64,000 nt of DNA from Athripsodes cinereus. Lineage: Eukaryota > Arthropoda > Insecta > Trichoptera > Leptoceridae. A model generated the notes under the pieces. The model worked only from the letters and a program-made list of their open reading frames with translations. It did no database searches and had not been told where the DNA came from. How positions within the stretch are numbered: position 1 is the first letter of the stretch; each line of letters begins with the position of its first letter. The DNA is taken from contig OX388325.1 in NCBI GenBank assembly GCA_947579605.1, forward strand, positions 6,567,572 to 6,631,571, given 5' to 3'. Shown here in pieces: positions 32,770-43,959 of this stretch. Position numbers and translations under genes: made by a program.

Positions 32770-33240
32770 AAGAAACGCACTAGGAAGAATCTTCAGAGAT
32801 GGAGTTTAGCTGAGAGCATAGTGTGTGACTGTGGAGAGGAACAGAACATCGGGCACCCTTACACTGAGAAAAATACTAACGAAATTTCACAACGAATCAT
32901 TGGTACGTACTATCAGATTAGGACCAGAGATCGTACAAACGATTCATTGGTACGAATCTATAATATTCACTCTTCGCAAACAAATTGTTGGTAAATTTAC
33001 CAATGATTTGTTTGCGAAGAGTTAATATTATAGATTTATACCAATGAATCGTTTGTACGATCTCTGGTCCTAATCTGATAGTACTGTACCAATGATTCGT
33101 TTTGAGTATTTTTCTCAGTGTAGACATGTCCAATGGCTCCCAGACAGTGTCACTGGGAGGAATTCGTGGAGCGAACTATTCTGAGGGGAGCTGCAAGAGG
33201 TCATGGCTTTCTGGGAGGAAATGAGTATATAGATTTGATG
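32770..33240 (+). pseudogene. LINE C-terminus with CxC...H...C motif, split by a MITE
   Basis: Left: LAESIVCDCGEEQNIGHP. After the MITE: TCPMAPRQCHWEEFVERT. Together they form the CxC-x-n-H-x-n-C tail seen in several non-LTR reverse transcriptases. The rest of the LINE is absent. Confidence 0.7.
32862..33120. mobile_element. Palindromic mariner-type MITE, copy 1
   Basis: CACTGAGAAAAATACTAACG ... GTATTTTTCTCAGTG with TA on both sides, 259 bp, almost fully self-complementary around AAATTTACC. Sister copy at 53795-54005. Confidence 0.85.
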
Positions 33241-33299
33241 AAAATTAAATGAAATAATAAAAAATCCCTCCTTACGATGTTTTAAAATTAAACAATAAC

Positions 33300-33770
33300 A
33301 ATGTTCACAGTATCATACATTATCATGGACATCACGAATGGTCTTATCACTTATTATCACACCCTATCATTTGTGCTCCCAATAATGGTCCCAGACGAGC
33401 GAGCCAGGACAACCCACACATGGACCAAACAATGGATAGATTATGGCTGTCCCTGTAGTAGTAGGTTCCCATATCTGGTTGCCACCGGACCCGTGCGACC
33501 GTGCATGTCACCAATAATTGATTCTCGCAAAACAGGGAAATTACACAGTCTCGCTAGATTGCTCTGTTCTAGAACGGAGATTACAATAACTCTTCTCATA
33601 AAACACATACATTTGATGATGTTTTTTGTTTCTGATGCTTACCGACACGATAAGAAGAAGAAGATTTATATTAAATGTAGAATATATGAATACAAATTCA
33701 TTCATTCATATATTAAAATATAATTTATTTATTGTAAGATATAATTTCTTGAGTAACCTTACATAGATGA
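33300..33770. other. Unassigned; 140-codon ORF not supported
   Basis: An open frame at 33301-33723 (plus) has no recognisable motif and ends in Lys/Ile-rich AT sequence. I see no reason to call a gene. Confidence 0.35.
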
Positions 33771-33771
33771 T

Positions 33772-33832
33772 AACCCGGTTGGTATTTGAACCCACGTAAT
33801 TGCGTAAACAATCGACCTGTTTAACCACACAC
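33772..33832 (-). repeat. tRNA-like SINE head
   Basis: Minus strand: GTGTGGTTAAACAGGTCG and ACGTGGGTTCAAATACC with A- and B-box-like spacing. No full cloverleaf. Confidence 0.45.
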
Positions 33833-34069
33833 AACATAGAATATTATTATAATATAGGTAATATAATGCAATAGAAAATCATTTACATTTATCATAAATT
33901 CACAACACGAGAGCATAACAGCGGCGGGGCTAGGCTTTTTATATTCGGCTAGAAATTATGCGATTGATACCCAGACACTATATATTTACTAAATAATGGG
34001 TCAATTTCTACTATACCTAGGTTATCCAGCAGTAGGTACCCAGCACGAACCTGAACTCAAAAAAAGCTA

Positions 34070-34165
34070 AAGAAGTTTGAAAGGATAGATCTACATGGCG
34101 TTCCGTTCTCTCTGCTCACCCCTCCTGGGACATGGCGTGAGGGTATAGATAGATAGACTAAAAAA
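34070..34165 (+). pseudogene. RTE-like LINE (subfamily A) 3' end
   Basis: Encodes GVPFSLLTPPGTWREG and ends in (GATA)n. It carries the CCTCCTGGGACATGGCG variant also seen at 62786. Confidence 0.65.
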
Positions 34166-34224
34166 TGTTGGCCATCATAATGTGCACCATTTTCCTCAAA
34201 TTTCCATTATATTGATATTGGATA

Positions 34225-34500
34225 ACAACTTTTTTAATATTTATTTATTTAATTCAATATGGTACACAACAGATGAAAGACATATAAAATATAAATATGT
34301 AAGAATAATAATAACATTCCAACAGTCTTACATCCAAACAGTGCACACTTCAGTAATAATATACAAAAAAAAACATAGAAAAATTCACAATCTCGCACAC
34401 GCAGTACAAACCATTCATGCAAATACATTCACATTTCCAAAATGTATGTGAATAAGTACTAAACAAAAAGTAGTTTAAAACAAATCTATTAATATGTCAA
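34225..34500 (-). repeat. LINE-like 3' piece shared with the nested element at 24440
   Basis: GGTACACAACAGATGAAAGAC and CATCCAAACAGTGCACACTTC are inverse matches to 24680-24780. Confidence 0.65.
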
Positions 34501-34598
34501 GTGTATATTATTAAGTTTTTTTTCTAATCAGTCATCATGGTAATAGTATATTTTATGTGTGGTCCAACTGATTTTAAAGTGCCTCAAGGAAGCTAATG

Positions 34599-35135
34599 TG
34601 GTGTTGTCACTTGGGCGAATATCGCCAGGGCACCAAAATATCGCCAGCCATTTGAACCGTGTGAACAAAATGACAGCTAGTCTGAAACGATAAAAACCAG
34701 TAGAAACGATATCGTCTCGAGTTGACCACCTTCCAACTTTATCGGCCGATTGAACGATTTGCGCATGCGCAGATGTGCGCGGCGTTCGTATCTATGGTAA
34801 AAACTTTATAACCTATAAATTTTATAATATTTCCCGCTTCGTGACAGCTGTTATCTTTGTTTTTGGTTTGTGGGGTTTGTTTCCTTAATTAAAAGGCGGC
34901 TTATAACCTCAACTATAACATTTTCGACTAAAAATAAACACTTCGCGATCTCCACTTCGACGTCCGCCATTTTGAAAACAGTATCAAAATCAAAGCGCAT
35001 CTGACAGATCGTTTCTATATCGGTGGACTGTGTGAACAGGTGTGACGATCAATGGATGTCCGGCGAATTTTGTTTTTTCGCCTAGCCATATATTTTTAAA
35101 TTCGCCTGGCGATATTCGCCAAATGTGAACACCCC
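34599..35135. mobile_element. MITE with GGCGAATATCGCCAGG ends and promoter-like interior
   Basis: Left TGTCACTTGGGCGAATATCG, right CGATATTCGCCAAATGTGAA. About 540 bp with imperfect inverted ends. The interior is less AT-rich than the surroundings and holds TGCGCATGCGCA (perfect NRF-1-type palindrome, about 34759), TTTCCCGC (E2F-like) and GCCATTTTG. Confidence 0.7.
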
Positions 35136-35580
35136 ATAAAAGATTGGACACTCCTATTTTAAAACAAAACACGGATATACCAGAACCGACTTCATTGGGC
35201 AATATTGTTGAGAGCTATTGGCGGACTCATTGCTGGTAGAACCTTATAAAACCTGCAGAATTATTAATGTAGGTATATCTAGAGCTACAGAAACAAGTCC
35301 GCCCTTTTAAAATCAAGTCTACGCAGAGCTTAAATATACCTATAACATATTTCTCTAATTTACAAAGTATAGGCACTTTATAACGCCCTAAAGCTGGACG
35401 ATTTTGTCCTGACATCACAAGCTATACGTAGGCATATAGAAATAGTTAATGGTAATTATAATTAATTATCCACAAATTATCTTTGATTTTTTTTTTCAAA
35501 AGTCTTTGTTCAGTTCGATAGCTAAAAATTCAAAATATTTAGTTGTAATCGTGTATTTTTTACATGGATGTATATAGGTA
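35136..35580. other. No recognisable feature
   Basis: AT-rich sequence without matches elsewhere in the window. Confidence 0.35.
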
Positions 35581-35584
35581 AGAT

Positions 35585-36116
35585 ACACTTAGAGCAATCA
35601 TAATTATTTACATCATACTACTATTGTACGTACCTATACATTACAGCAATCAAATCTAATTAGCATTCGAAAGGGTTTGTAAATACGCGTGAATGTATAC
35701 ACAATGAATAAATATCTACTATTGACGCATTAAACAAAAAATTAACTAACCATTATCGATGTTGTCTTGTGTTTTGGTGTGACCGTGCCTGCGACACTTA
35801 GAGCAATCATAATTATTTACATCATACTACTATTGTACGTACCTATACATTACAGCAATCAAATCTAATTAGCATTCGAAAGGGTTTGTAAATACGCGTG
35901 AATGTATACACAATGAATAAATATCTACTATTGACGCATTAAACAAAAAATTAACTAACCATTATCGATGTTGTCTTGTGTTTTGGTGTGACCGTGCCTG
36001 CGACACTTAGAGCAATCATAATTATTTACATCATACTACTATTGTACGTACCTATACATTACAGCAATCAAATCTAATTAGCATTCGAAAGGGTTTGTAA
36101 ATACGCGTGAATGTAA
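35585..36116 (+). repeat. 209-bp tandem repeat, about 2.5 copies
   Basis: Units start at 35585, 35794 and 36003 (ACACTTAGAGCAATCATAAT); the third stops after GCGTGAATGTA. By eye the copies are identical, so the array is very young or an assembly duplication. No ORF. Confidence 0.9.
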
Positions 36117-36383
36117 CTCTATTTAGGTCCATGATTTTTTACAGCTATTTGTTTGTTGAATTGCAAGAGTTGTCTAGTTTTTATTATTATCAAAATGAAT
36201 AACCTAAAATCCATAGACTTATCCTAAATATAGTTCCTCCCCGTGCTTTAATCCTTCATTTTATAGTATTCATTACAGGAAACTTGACACATATAATATT
36301 CTACTTAGGACTAAGAATGTAATTAGTTATAATTAAGTTTAGTATTAATTACACATTGTCAACATAGAGTATCACACATTATT

Positions 36384-36545
36384 TTGGTTAGCTGGAAGAT
36401 CTTGCCTCCAGGCAATAAGCTCGCTAAAATTGCTCATGATATTTTTTCTGATTAATAAAGTGTTCTTATTTTTATTATTACATTGAGTTTCGTTCTCTCT
36501 GCCTAACCCACTTAGAATGCGGCGTGAGGGAATAGAATAGTTTAG
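36384..36545 (+). repeat. LINE 3' hairpin tail followed by RTE tail scrap
   Basis: GGTTAGCTGGAAGATC, TTGCC-TCCA-GGCAA, TAAGCTCGC, then CTCTCTGCCTAACCCACTT and GCGGCGTGAGGGAATAG. Confidence 0.6.
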
Positions 36546-36787
36546 AATACAGATATTTAAAAACGGCAACTATGCTAGGATTGCTATCTGACATACCACT
36601 CACAATAACGGGTAATTAGGCTAATGATAATAGTAATTGATACATACTTAATTATTAATTGCAAATTACGAGGAGTTCACAAGCCAAGGACAATTATTAT
36701 AATTCTACGTATGTACATACATAGATAAACAAATAGTCCAGGACGTACCAATTATTAATGATAAACAGCATGTGAACTATTACACCG

Positions 36788-37035
36788 TAAAGTCCCCGGA
36801 AGAGAATAGATCTCCCACTCTTATCCGTAAGTTTTCGAGTGTCCTGTAAAAGGCAGGTTATCGAAAAATTAAGACATTTTACATCTTAAATTCAGCGATG
36901 AGGCTTGCCACCCGTCCTGAATGTCTGGATTTTATATTGGCACGGAGAGGACAGCTTGCATGTTTATTATATGCAACTGGTCTGCTGGCTACCCCACTTG
37001 TGGGATATGCCATGATGGTATAGTAGTAGTATAGT
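36788..37035 (+). repeat. R1 SINE-like repeat, near full length
   Basis: Runs from GTCCCCGGAAGAGAATAG through TTCGAGTGTCCTGTAAAAGG, CAGCGATGAGGC, TTGGCACGGAGAGGACAGC to CCCACTTGTGGGATATGCC, ATGATGG and (AGT)n. Confidence 0.8.
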
Positions 37036-37369
37036 AGACACATGTTTACAATTAAAAACAATACTTTTGTGTCACAGAATACAAACATACACTCCGACAT
37101 ACATAGATAAAAAGTTCACAATATACATAAATAGGATGTAGAGGGAAGGTAAAAAGGGGGGGGGGTCAAAGCTCATGATGGATAATTTAGAAAGAAATAA
37201 TGATGCTTCAGTCTACACTTGAAAATGGAAATAGTTGGAGCAAGTCAAATCATTCCATAACCAAGCTGCATGTTCAGTGAAAGAAGATGTGAAAAAAGAC
37301 GAAGTTTGAGGTATTATAATCATTAAATTAATAGGGGGATAATGGGGTGATGGCAATTAACACCTAGCC

Positions 37370-37795
37370 AACCCAAATGTCAACCTCACCTGCACGTGGT
37401 ATTCCCTGCTAGACAACTAACGAGGCTCTGGCGACCGAGTAGCAGCGGTATAACTGTAACATCTACTTAGGAGGAAATACCTGTGTCAGCTTTTCCCCCA
37501 GGAAGGCAACCTCGAAAATCCCCATACCACCGTACCAAATATGATGTGATATGGTTCCATGATGTAGGGCAGCAGCTGCATCAATTAAAATCCGGAAAAG
37601 TTCACAAAACACCCGAACCTCCAGGATACTGCGACTCACCAACCCGCATGGCAAGCGTGGTGAGGTAACGCCAACAAACCCTCCAAAACAACAACCAAGA
37701 TGCCGCATTATAAAATAAGAGCCCAAGATAGAGCGGCGTGGAAGGCGATGGAGGAGGCCTTCGTCCAGGAGTGGACGGGAGTAGGCTAGGAAGAA
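37370..37795 (+). pseudogene. RTE-like LINE C-terminus (AFVQEWTG)
   Basis: 37710-37787 encodes RAQDRAAWKAMEEAFVQEWT and a stop, the usual RTE C-terminal signature, followed by (GAA)n. The preceding sequence is probably the same LINE in broken frames, but I cannot align it. Confidence 0.6.
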
Positions 37796-37799
37796 GAAG

Positions 37800-38340
37800 A
37801 AGAGAAATCTTCAGCAATATATGTATGATAATTCGATTGTCCAGTTTCAAACTCAACAAGTCGACAATTTTGATATAATTGGTACCTACTTTTAATACAC
37901 ACAATCAACCAGAAACCAATAATTATAAAATACACAGTTCCTTCTATATATTAAATTGTTGAAATAACTTTATTTGTCGGATATTTCAGGAGTCCAAGGA
38001 CTCTAATTTATCCGTTTAGTTGACAATTTATTTATATTTCAACTCTCTCTAGTCTAGTACCACTATGCCAGTGTTGGCATCTCCGACCCTACCACATATT
38101 AAATATTTATTCGACCGTCCCGTTAACAAGTGGTAATTTTCGAAAATTCTGATTTAGTTGGTAAAACATACAATCAACGCCACTCTTTCGATTCCAAAAA
38201 CAAACAACTATAAAAAATACACGGTTACATTTATATATTACATAAATATTTAATTATGAAAAAATATTAATGTACCAGTTTCGATTCTACAAATAAATAT
38301 TTCGATTTGTTTTAACTATTGAACGGAACAAAGACAACAT
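37800..38340. other. No recognisable feature
   Basis: AT-rich, unassigned. Confidence 0.35.
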
Positions 38341-38352
38341 AATGCTTCTAAC

Positions 38353-38745
38353 TAGTGATGTGAGTAGAGAAAATTCTCCGGAGAAATTTCTCGAGAACGA
38401 GAAATTTCTCCGAGAATTTCTCCTCTGATTGAAGAGAAATTTCTCTGATTTTTTCCCATGGGGATTCCCCTATTATTTATTGGCGATAATGCGGCGGAAT
38501 TCCCCTACAAAATATATGAAAAAATATCCGGTATTGACTAACTTTAATTGTAGCAATATTGGTGATAAATTGTCTCAACATTTGTACATTGTTATTGATT
38601 GATTGAATAAAGTACTGATTTATTATTATTTTACTGTTGAATAAAAAAAAAAAAATCTCGGTAAATTCTCTACTTCGAGAAATTTACCGAGAAATTTCTC
38701 GGTAAATTTCTCCAAAAATTATTTCTTGAGAATTCCACAACACTA
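38353..38745. mobile_element. hAT-type MITE with exact 8-bp target duplication
   Basis: TAGTGATGTGAG ... CCACAACACTA flanked by CTTCTAAC on both sides (38345-38352, 38746-38753). The interior has many GAGAAATTTCTC palindromes. Sister copies at 47032-47535 and 48672-49274. Confidence 0.88.
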
Positions 38746-39018
38746 CTTCTAACAGTGCGATTATTATTATATAGTATATTTCACTTTCTGTTATGTTTTT
38801 AAAGCATAGTATGAATAAATATAGCAAAATTACAAAAATGACGTATATAATGTGGTGACAAGGTAAAGGGGCGTGAGTCAGTTTTGCAGTTTTGAGTTAT
38901 TCCCTCCACAGAAATGTAGGTATATGCCATACCTCACAAATAATGACATCAAAGGTTACCTAGTACCATAGGCTACCCTTGATGCCATTTTACTTTGCGA
39001 GTGTAAATTTATAATGAG

Positions 39019-39480
39019 TTACAATCCATTGGATTCGTCTGCAACGAGTTTGGTTTTTCTTCTCCATTCGTCTCTATTCTCAGCCAGTCTTTTCAGCTCT
39101 ACGTATGAGCCACAGTTCATGTCCCTCTTCAGTTGGTCCATATACGCGTCTCTTGGTCGGCCTCTGCCATTTGTCCCCTCGTTCTTACCCTCCGCGATGG
39201 CGATGAGTAGTCCTGGGTGCCTGATGTTGTGGCCAATCCAGTTAGCTCGTTGTTGGCCGATTCTCTTAAGAAGTTGCCTTTTTTCGCCTACCCTGGTTAA
39301 TACTTGTTCGTTTTCGACGTGTTCCGACCAATGGATCTTCAGCATGCGTCTGTAGCACCACATCTCAAAGGCCGCCAACCGTCCGCTTTCACTCTTGCTG
39401 ATGGTCCATGTCTCACAACCATAAAGCAGAATGCTCCATACCAAGGCTTTAGTAAGGTTCTTCCTTACGCTTAAAAAAAT
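39019..39480 (-). pseudogene. RTE-like reverse transcriptase, C-terminal fragment
   Basis: Minus strand open frame: LYGCETWTISKSESGRLAAF, MWCYRRMLKIHWSEHVEN, RANWIGHNIRHPG, GRGRPRDAYMDQL, then a stop. This is the post-catalytic C-terminal region of an RTE-type endonuclease/reverse transcriptase. The catalytic domains are missing. A second member of this subfamily is at 58340. Confidence 0.85.
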
Positions 39481-39489
39481 TACGTATTC

Positions 39490-40130
39490 TCAAATATAAG
39501 ACATTTCTACTTGTTAAGTTATGGACCTGGACACGGACAGTCCGTGTACATTGAACAAAGGTAATTATTTTCATTATTACATATGATTCTTAATTGTCAT
39601 TGATAATTATTAAACACCGCCATCTATTATGTTAATTCCGTGTTATAAACAAAGATAGGTATTAATACAAAACATAATATTATCTATAAATAGACGAATG
39701 ATCTATTATATGTAGTAGTAACTCGCTCAACTTAGTCGCCCTTCTCCGCTCCTTCCGGGAATACAGAGCAGAAACCAGCCTTAGCAGAATTCAGAATGGC
39801 GTATTTGCACTGTCAATATTGAGCATATGGTAGTTAAAGGGTTGAAGAAGAAAATTAATATACATCAGTACCAATTATGGCACCAATTATGCCAGAAATA
39901 AGTTCATTCGTCGTTCATGTGAAGATTACAACTGTATGTTTCAGAGGGCTGACATATTTAGTCTTACTCTTCCTCGTTTCAGATTTGAGATTGCATCGAT
40001 GGCAATGGGTGTGTAGTGTAGGTGAGATGTTCCCTTCAACTTTCCCATTTCCCCCTCCTATTAATTTATTTTATTACATATTTAATTTATTTTTGATTTA
40101 CATCTATTTACAAGATTGATTCTAAATTCT
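39490..40130. other. No recognisable feature
   Basis: AT-rich, with a short hairpin ACACGGACAGTCCGTGT near 39533. Nothing else assignable. Confidence 0.35.
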
Positions 40131-40360
40131 TTTATCTATTTTGAAGTAACTTCTTTTGTTATTGTTTTGTTTTTCTTCTTTTGTGTTTTGATGTTTGGTT
40201 TTGAATTATTATTTTAACTTTATTTTTAGCTATGTAAGTACCTATATTTGAATACAAATGTGCAATCTGTAAATGGGTTAATATGTTTGTAAACTGTAAT
40301 ATATTATATTTGTGTAAAACCTGTAGATGTGCCAATGAAATAAAATAAAATAAAGTATTT
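40130..40360 (+). repeat. LINE 3' UTR with (TAAAA)n end
   Basis: Pyrimidine-rich stretch, TGTAAATGGGTTAATATG, GCCAATG, then AATAAAATAAAATAAAG. Confidence 0.5.
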
Positions 40361-40457
40361 TCTATGTATTCAGTTACTTTTTATGTATTCTCCATATTGG
40401 ATGAATAAAACACACAAACTTTTTAATATGTATAAAATTAATAACAAAAACAAAAAT

Positions 40458-40610
40458 AAAGCAGCCGGTGTGGCATGGAGGTAACGCTCTTGCCTTTGAG
40501 TCACGAGATCCCGAGTTCGATTCCCAGCCAGGGCATAATGAATAAGGACCTTTTTCAAATTGTTATGGGTCTGGATATTACATGTATTATATGCACTTGG
40601 TGCATTGTAT
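40458..40610 (+). repeat. SINE-3 (tRNA-headed), sense copy
   Basis: GTGTGGCATGGAGGTAACGC (A-box-like), CGAGTTCGATTCCCAG (B-box), then GCCAGGGCATAATGAATAAG and TTGTTATGGGTCTGG. Not a functional tRNA: no 7-bp acceptor stem. Confidence 0.75.
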
Positions 40611-40865
40611 TTTTTTTACAATGTACACAGGATCAGACAATCAATTATAGAACATGACAACAAAATGTAAATTCAAAAGGTGGACCAGCAAAGATCCTAC
40701 ACAAATTTACCTGAAAGCTCTTAAAAAAAGCATCAAAGTTTAATGAATCACTATCAAATAACAGCAAATTCTGAAACGAATAACTCGCAATTCTCTTATT
40801 CAATTTGCTAAAAGATCAATTAAAAGTAATAAATTATGATTAAAATATATAAAAAAACAACAAAC
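40610..40865 (+). repeat. Dispersed 240-bp repeat, copy 1
   Basis: ACAATGTACACAGGATCAGAC, AAAGGTGGACCAGC, AAGATCCT; recurs at 50640-50880. Confidence 0.75.
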
Positions 40866-40879
40866 AATATAGGTTTATT

Positions 40880-41095
40880 ATCGCGTTAGTACCCATAATA
40901 CATAACATGATATATTTAGAAAATTCACACAGATCGAGCTAGTCCCAAAGTAAGATGAATCTTGTATTATGGGTACTAACTCGACGATACACATATATAC
41001 AATGCACTAAGCACATATACATGTAACACGCAGACCCAGGACAATTTGACAAAGGTCATCCTTCATTTTGCCCTGGCCGGGAATTGAAGATTACA
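40880..41095 (-). repeat. SINE-3, antisense copy
   Basis: GTACCCATAATACATAAC, CAGATCGAGCTAGTCCC, ACACGCAGACCCAGGAC and CCTGGCCGGGAATTGA; head truncated. Confidence 0.75.
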
Positions 41096-41099
41096 AGAT

Positions 41100-41570
41100 T
41101 AATTCCTATATTAGTTTGGTACTAGATCGATATGTATGAATTATATTCTATGCATGTTATGTTGTTATCATTATGGTGTTCCATTCTCTCTGTCTACTCC
41201 ACTTAGGATACAGCGTGAGGCTATCGTATAGTGGTATATATTATGAAGAATCGAATTGATACATAACACAATACATAATTATCATCACCTGGTGTTATGT
41301 ATGTATAATTAGGTACCTGCATTTATATAAAATCATACTGGGGCATTAGGTAATACCAAGTTATGTCATAAACCACGCAATTATAGATACCACAATTATT
41401 ATTAAGTAGATGCCTACAGCAAGTGTCGGATAGAGGCTTCTTTATGCCACTTCTCCACATCAAATTTATGACCTACGAAGACATTCATTCATTCATACTA
41501 TCATGACATATTATTGCAGCCATCGGACTGATGGCATATTACAAAAACAAGCAAGTTTTGCACCCTTGCA
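41100..41570. other. Mostly unassigned; RTE tail scrap at 41165-41225
   Basis: TTCTCTCTGTCTACTCCACTT and GGATACAGCGTGAGG are a short RTE-A tail. The rest shows nothing. Confidence 0.4.
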
Positions 41571-41572
41571 CT

Positions 41573-41841
41573 CTAAGGGTGGAGACACATAGAAAGCAGG
41601 TTTCCTGCTTTCCGCTTCCCTGCGGCGGGTACCTCAACCAGGCAACCTGCTTTCTTTGTGTTTTCACCCAAAAGAATGTTTGATTCATTCCGGTAAATTT
41701 GCCCGCGCCGGCATCCCGCGCCGATCGGCGTTCCTGCTTTTACTATACGCATGTTCATTGAAATGCATGTAAAAATTCTTTGCGCCCGATCGGCGCCGGT
41801 AGACGCAGGCAACCTGCTTTCTTTGTGTTTTCACTCTAAAT
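41573..41841. mobile_element. GC-rich MITE with AGAAAGCAGGTT ends
   Basis: Left GGTGGAGACACATAGAAAGC, right AACCTGCTTTCTTTGTGTTT. The right end is repeated internally at about 41641-41668. The interior holds GCGCCGATCGGCG-type palindromes, unusual for this AT-rich window. Confidence 0.65.
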
Positions 41842-41844
41842 TTC

Positions 41845-42035
41845 TACGGCTGGCCGAGGATTAAATGACTAGACCAGATCCTAAAGGGCGAACAAGTGCT
41901 GAGTAAAAAAATACAGGAGAGCATGTATAAGGAATTAATTGCACGGACGTGGTAGAAACACAAGCGTGTGCAAGGACAGAAGAAAGTGGCGCTCGATCCT
42001 TTCTGCCTACCCTGCAAGAGAAGCGGCGTGATGGA
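41845..42035 (+). pseudogene. RTE-like LINE (subfamily B) scrap
   Basis: GGCCGAGGATTAAATG, AACAAGTGCTGAG and GAAAGTGGCGCTCGATCC followed by CTACCCTGCAAGAGAAGCGG; matches 22080-22265 with indels. Confidence 0.75.
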
Positions 42036-42044
42036 AACAACAAT

Positions 42045-42130
42045 GTGGAGTAAGTCGGCAGTAGTTGGAATCGAACTCGTATCTCTAGATTGTTAGTCTG
42101 AAACTCTACCACCAGGCTACCGACCACCTC
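42045..42130 (-). repeat. tRNA-like SINE head
   Basis: Minus strand: GTCGGTAGCCTGGTGGTAGA and GAGTTCGATTCCAAC, resembling SINE-2 heads. Confidence 0.55.
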
Positions 42131-42489
42131 CAATTATTTTTAGATTTTCGCGCCCTATGAGACTCGATTTTCCTTACAGTTGCTTTCTATGTTTATTACC
42201 TAATCCAGCACAGTTCACGATATGAAAATTACCCAACACAATTACCAGCTGACATTGTTCACATTAGAAATTGCAGATATCGCGGTATATTTTATAGATA
42301 TGTGCAATTTAATTTATCTATAATTATAGGTAATATGATTTCCATTGGAATTTGCATACTCAGCAGTAGAATAGAACACATTCAATCATTAAATCATCAT
42401 TAATCCATTTGTCCCGCAGTGTCCCCGGCAGGTCCCCCAATCTATTCTACAAATTTTCCAGGATTATTCTTCTGCAAAATCCAGATATT

Positions 42490-42795
42490 CTTAAAATGTA
42501 ATACCTCTGTATTACAATAATTATTGTTCTTGACATTTACCAAACCTTTGTTGACATTTACACTCTCAACACAATGTTTTGATTTTTCATGACTTTTCTA
42601 ATTGTTTTGTTTCGACTAATTTTATGATTGTTATTGTTTGATTTCCAATTGTATTTGTTCTTCGCCAGTTGTTGTTCTGTTCCAACTGTGTTGTAAATGA
42701 GAACTATGTTTTGTTTTTGTTTTATTTTTATATTTTAACATGTAAAAGGCTCACGCCGTGGATGTATGTATAAATAAATAAATAAAATATCACGA
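42490..42795 (+). repeat. LINE 3' UTR fragment
   Basis: T/TG-rich sequence ending ACATGTAAAAGGCTCACGCCG, GTGGATGTATG and (AATA)n; partner of 27270-27525. Confidence 0.55.
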
Positions 42796-42827
42796 ATAAA
42801 ACAAATACCATCTATAATATATTCCGT

Positions 42828-43010
42828 GGTGCATCCGGCAATAGATTGGTCTTCATCCACTCTTTTCAGTTAGTTTTAGAGTGTCCTGTTAAAGGCAAGT
42901 GTTAGAAAAATAAAGACATTTTATATCATAAATTCAGCGATGAGGTTTGTCATTCATCCTGAATGTCTTAATTCATTGTTGGCACTCGGAAGACAGCTTG
43001 TATGTTAAAG
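42828..43010 (+). repeat. R1 SINE-like repeat
   Basis: CCGTGGTGCATCCGGC, TAGAGTGTCCTGTTAAAGGC, TCAGCGATGAGG, TTGGCACTCGGAAGACAGC; 3' tail missing. Confidence 0.7.
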
Positions 43011-43189
43011 CCAATAGATGAAAAAGACTGGGAGAAGGGGAGATTGTTCCAGATACAAGCAAGGACAGATTCTGATAGCATGTACAGTGAAAGATGATGA
43101 GTAAAATTGTGTACTGTGAGGTGAGAATTCTAGAAACCGATTCTTTTAAGACCTCAACGGAAGACCACGGGAGGACAGAGGAACTAATC

Positions 43190-43480
43190 GGACAAATAGA
43201 TGAAAAATGGCATGGCACCGGTGTACATTTCGAAGTTCTGTATTTCTGAAGAGGCACCGGAAAGGCAAAATCACTCAGGTCTGCTATCACAGATTTTGTC
43301 AATAGACTCGCGGTGCTGCGTAGACGGAGTCTGGCTAGCTATGTTGACCGTGCTTTCTGCGTGGCTGTTCCGTTACTGTGGAACAAAATTCCCTATGATT
43401 TGCGAACTCTTAAGAGTGTGGAGGTCTTTAAAGAAAAGTTAAAAACCCTTTTGTACAAGGTGTTATAATTCTTGAATGGT
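43190..43480 (+). pseudogene. Jockey/CR1-like LINE C-terminus
   Basis: In shifting frames: SLASYVDRAFCVAVPLLWNK, IPYDLRTLKSVEVFKEKLKT and LLYKVL, then a stop. The W(N)-x-(I/L)P...FK.KLKT.L end is typical of jockey/CR1-type polyproteins. Confidence 0.7.
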
Positions 43481-43959
43481 ACCTTGCGGTGGTTATTACA
43501 CAAACAGCGCATCTTAAAAAAAATACATTGTATAGTTTATAATAAATTATAAATAAAGTTCTTTATAATGAAAATAAAAGCGTATTTATTATAATATGGA
43601 AGAAAACATCCATTACCGTCTATCCTCAATGATTTAGGGGGCTCAGAAAGGATGCATGATCCACATTTGGATCAATATTAGATTCACTCACCGTATATGC
43701 GATCTATGAGTAGATGATACAATAATAATGATAAACAACTCAATGGATCACATAGGTCATCGGGAAATGCGAATGAGGTTTTCAAGCATTAATTCATACA
43801 TTCATGGTATTTCCCACAATGAAGTTAGTTAATCAACTGGCTATTTTACTTATAGCAAATACCGCGGTGCCACGACCTGCAAGATCCCCATTTTTTCCGT
43901 ACCCTTTTTGAATCATAACTTTTGGTGCGCGGCACATAAATACAGAGTCCTCTCTTAGA

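Noticed and set aside
33301..33723. 140-codon plus-strand ORF
   Set aside because: No recognisable motif, Lys/Ile-rich AT-driven end, and no second copy or splice context.
37602..37904. 100-codon minus-strand ORF
   Set aside because: Antisense of an RTE C-terminus and its (GAA)n tail.
40458..40540. tRNA gene
   Set aside because: Same sequence occurs in dispersed SINE-3 copies with a common body; no cloverleaf.
41573..41812. 79-codon minus-strand ORF
   Set aside because: Lies wholly inside the GC-rich MITE between its inverted ends.
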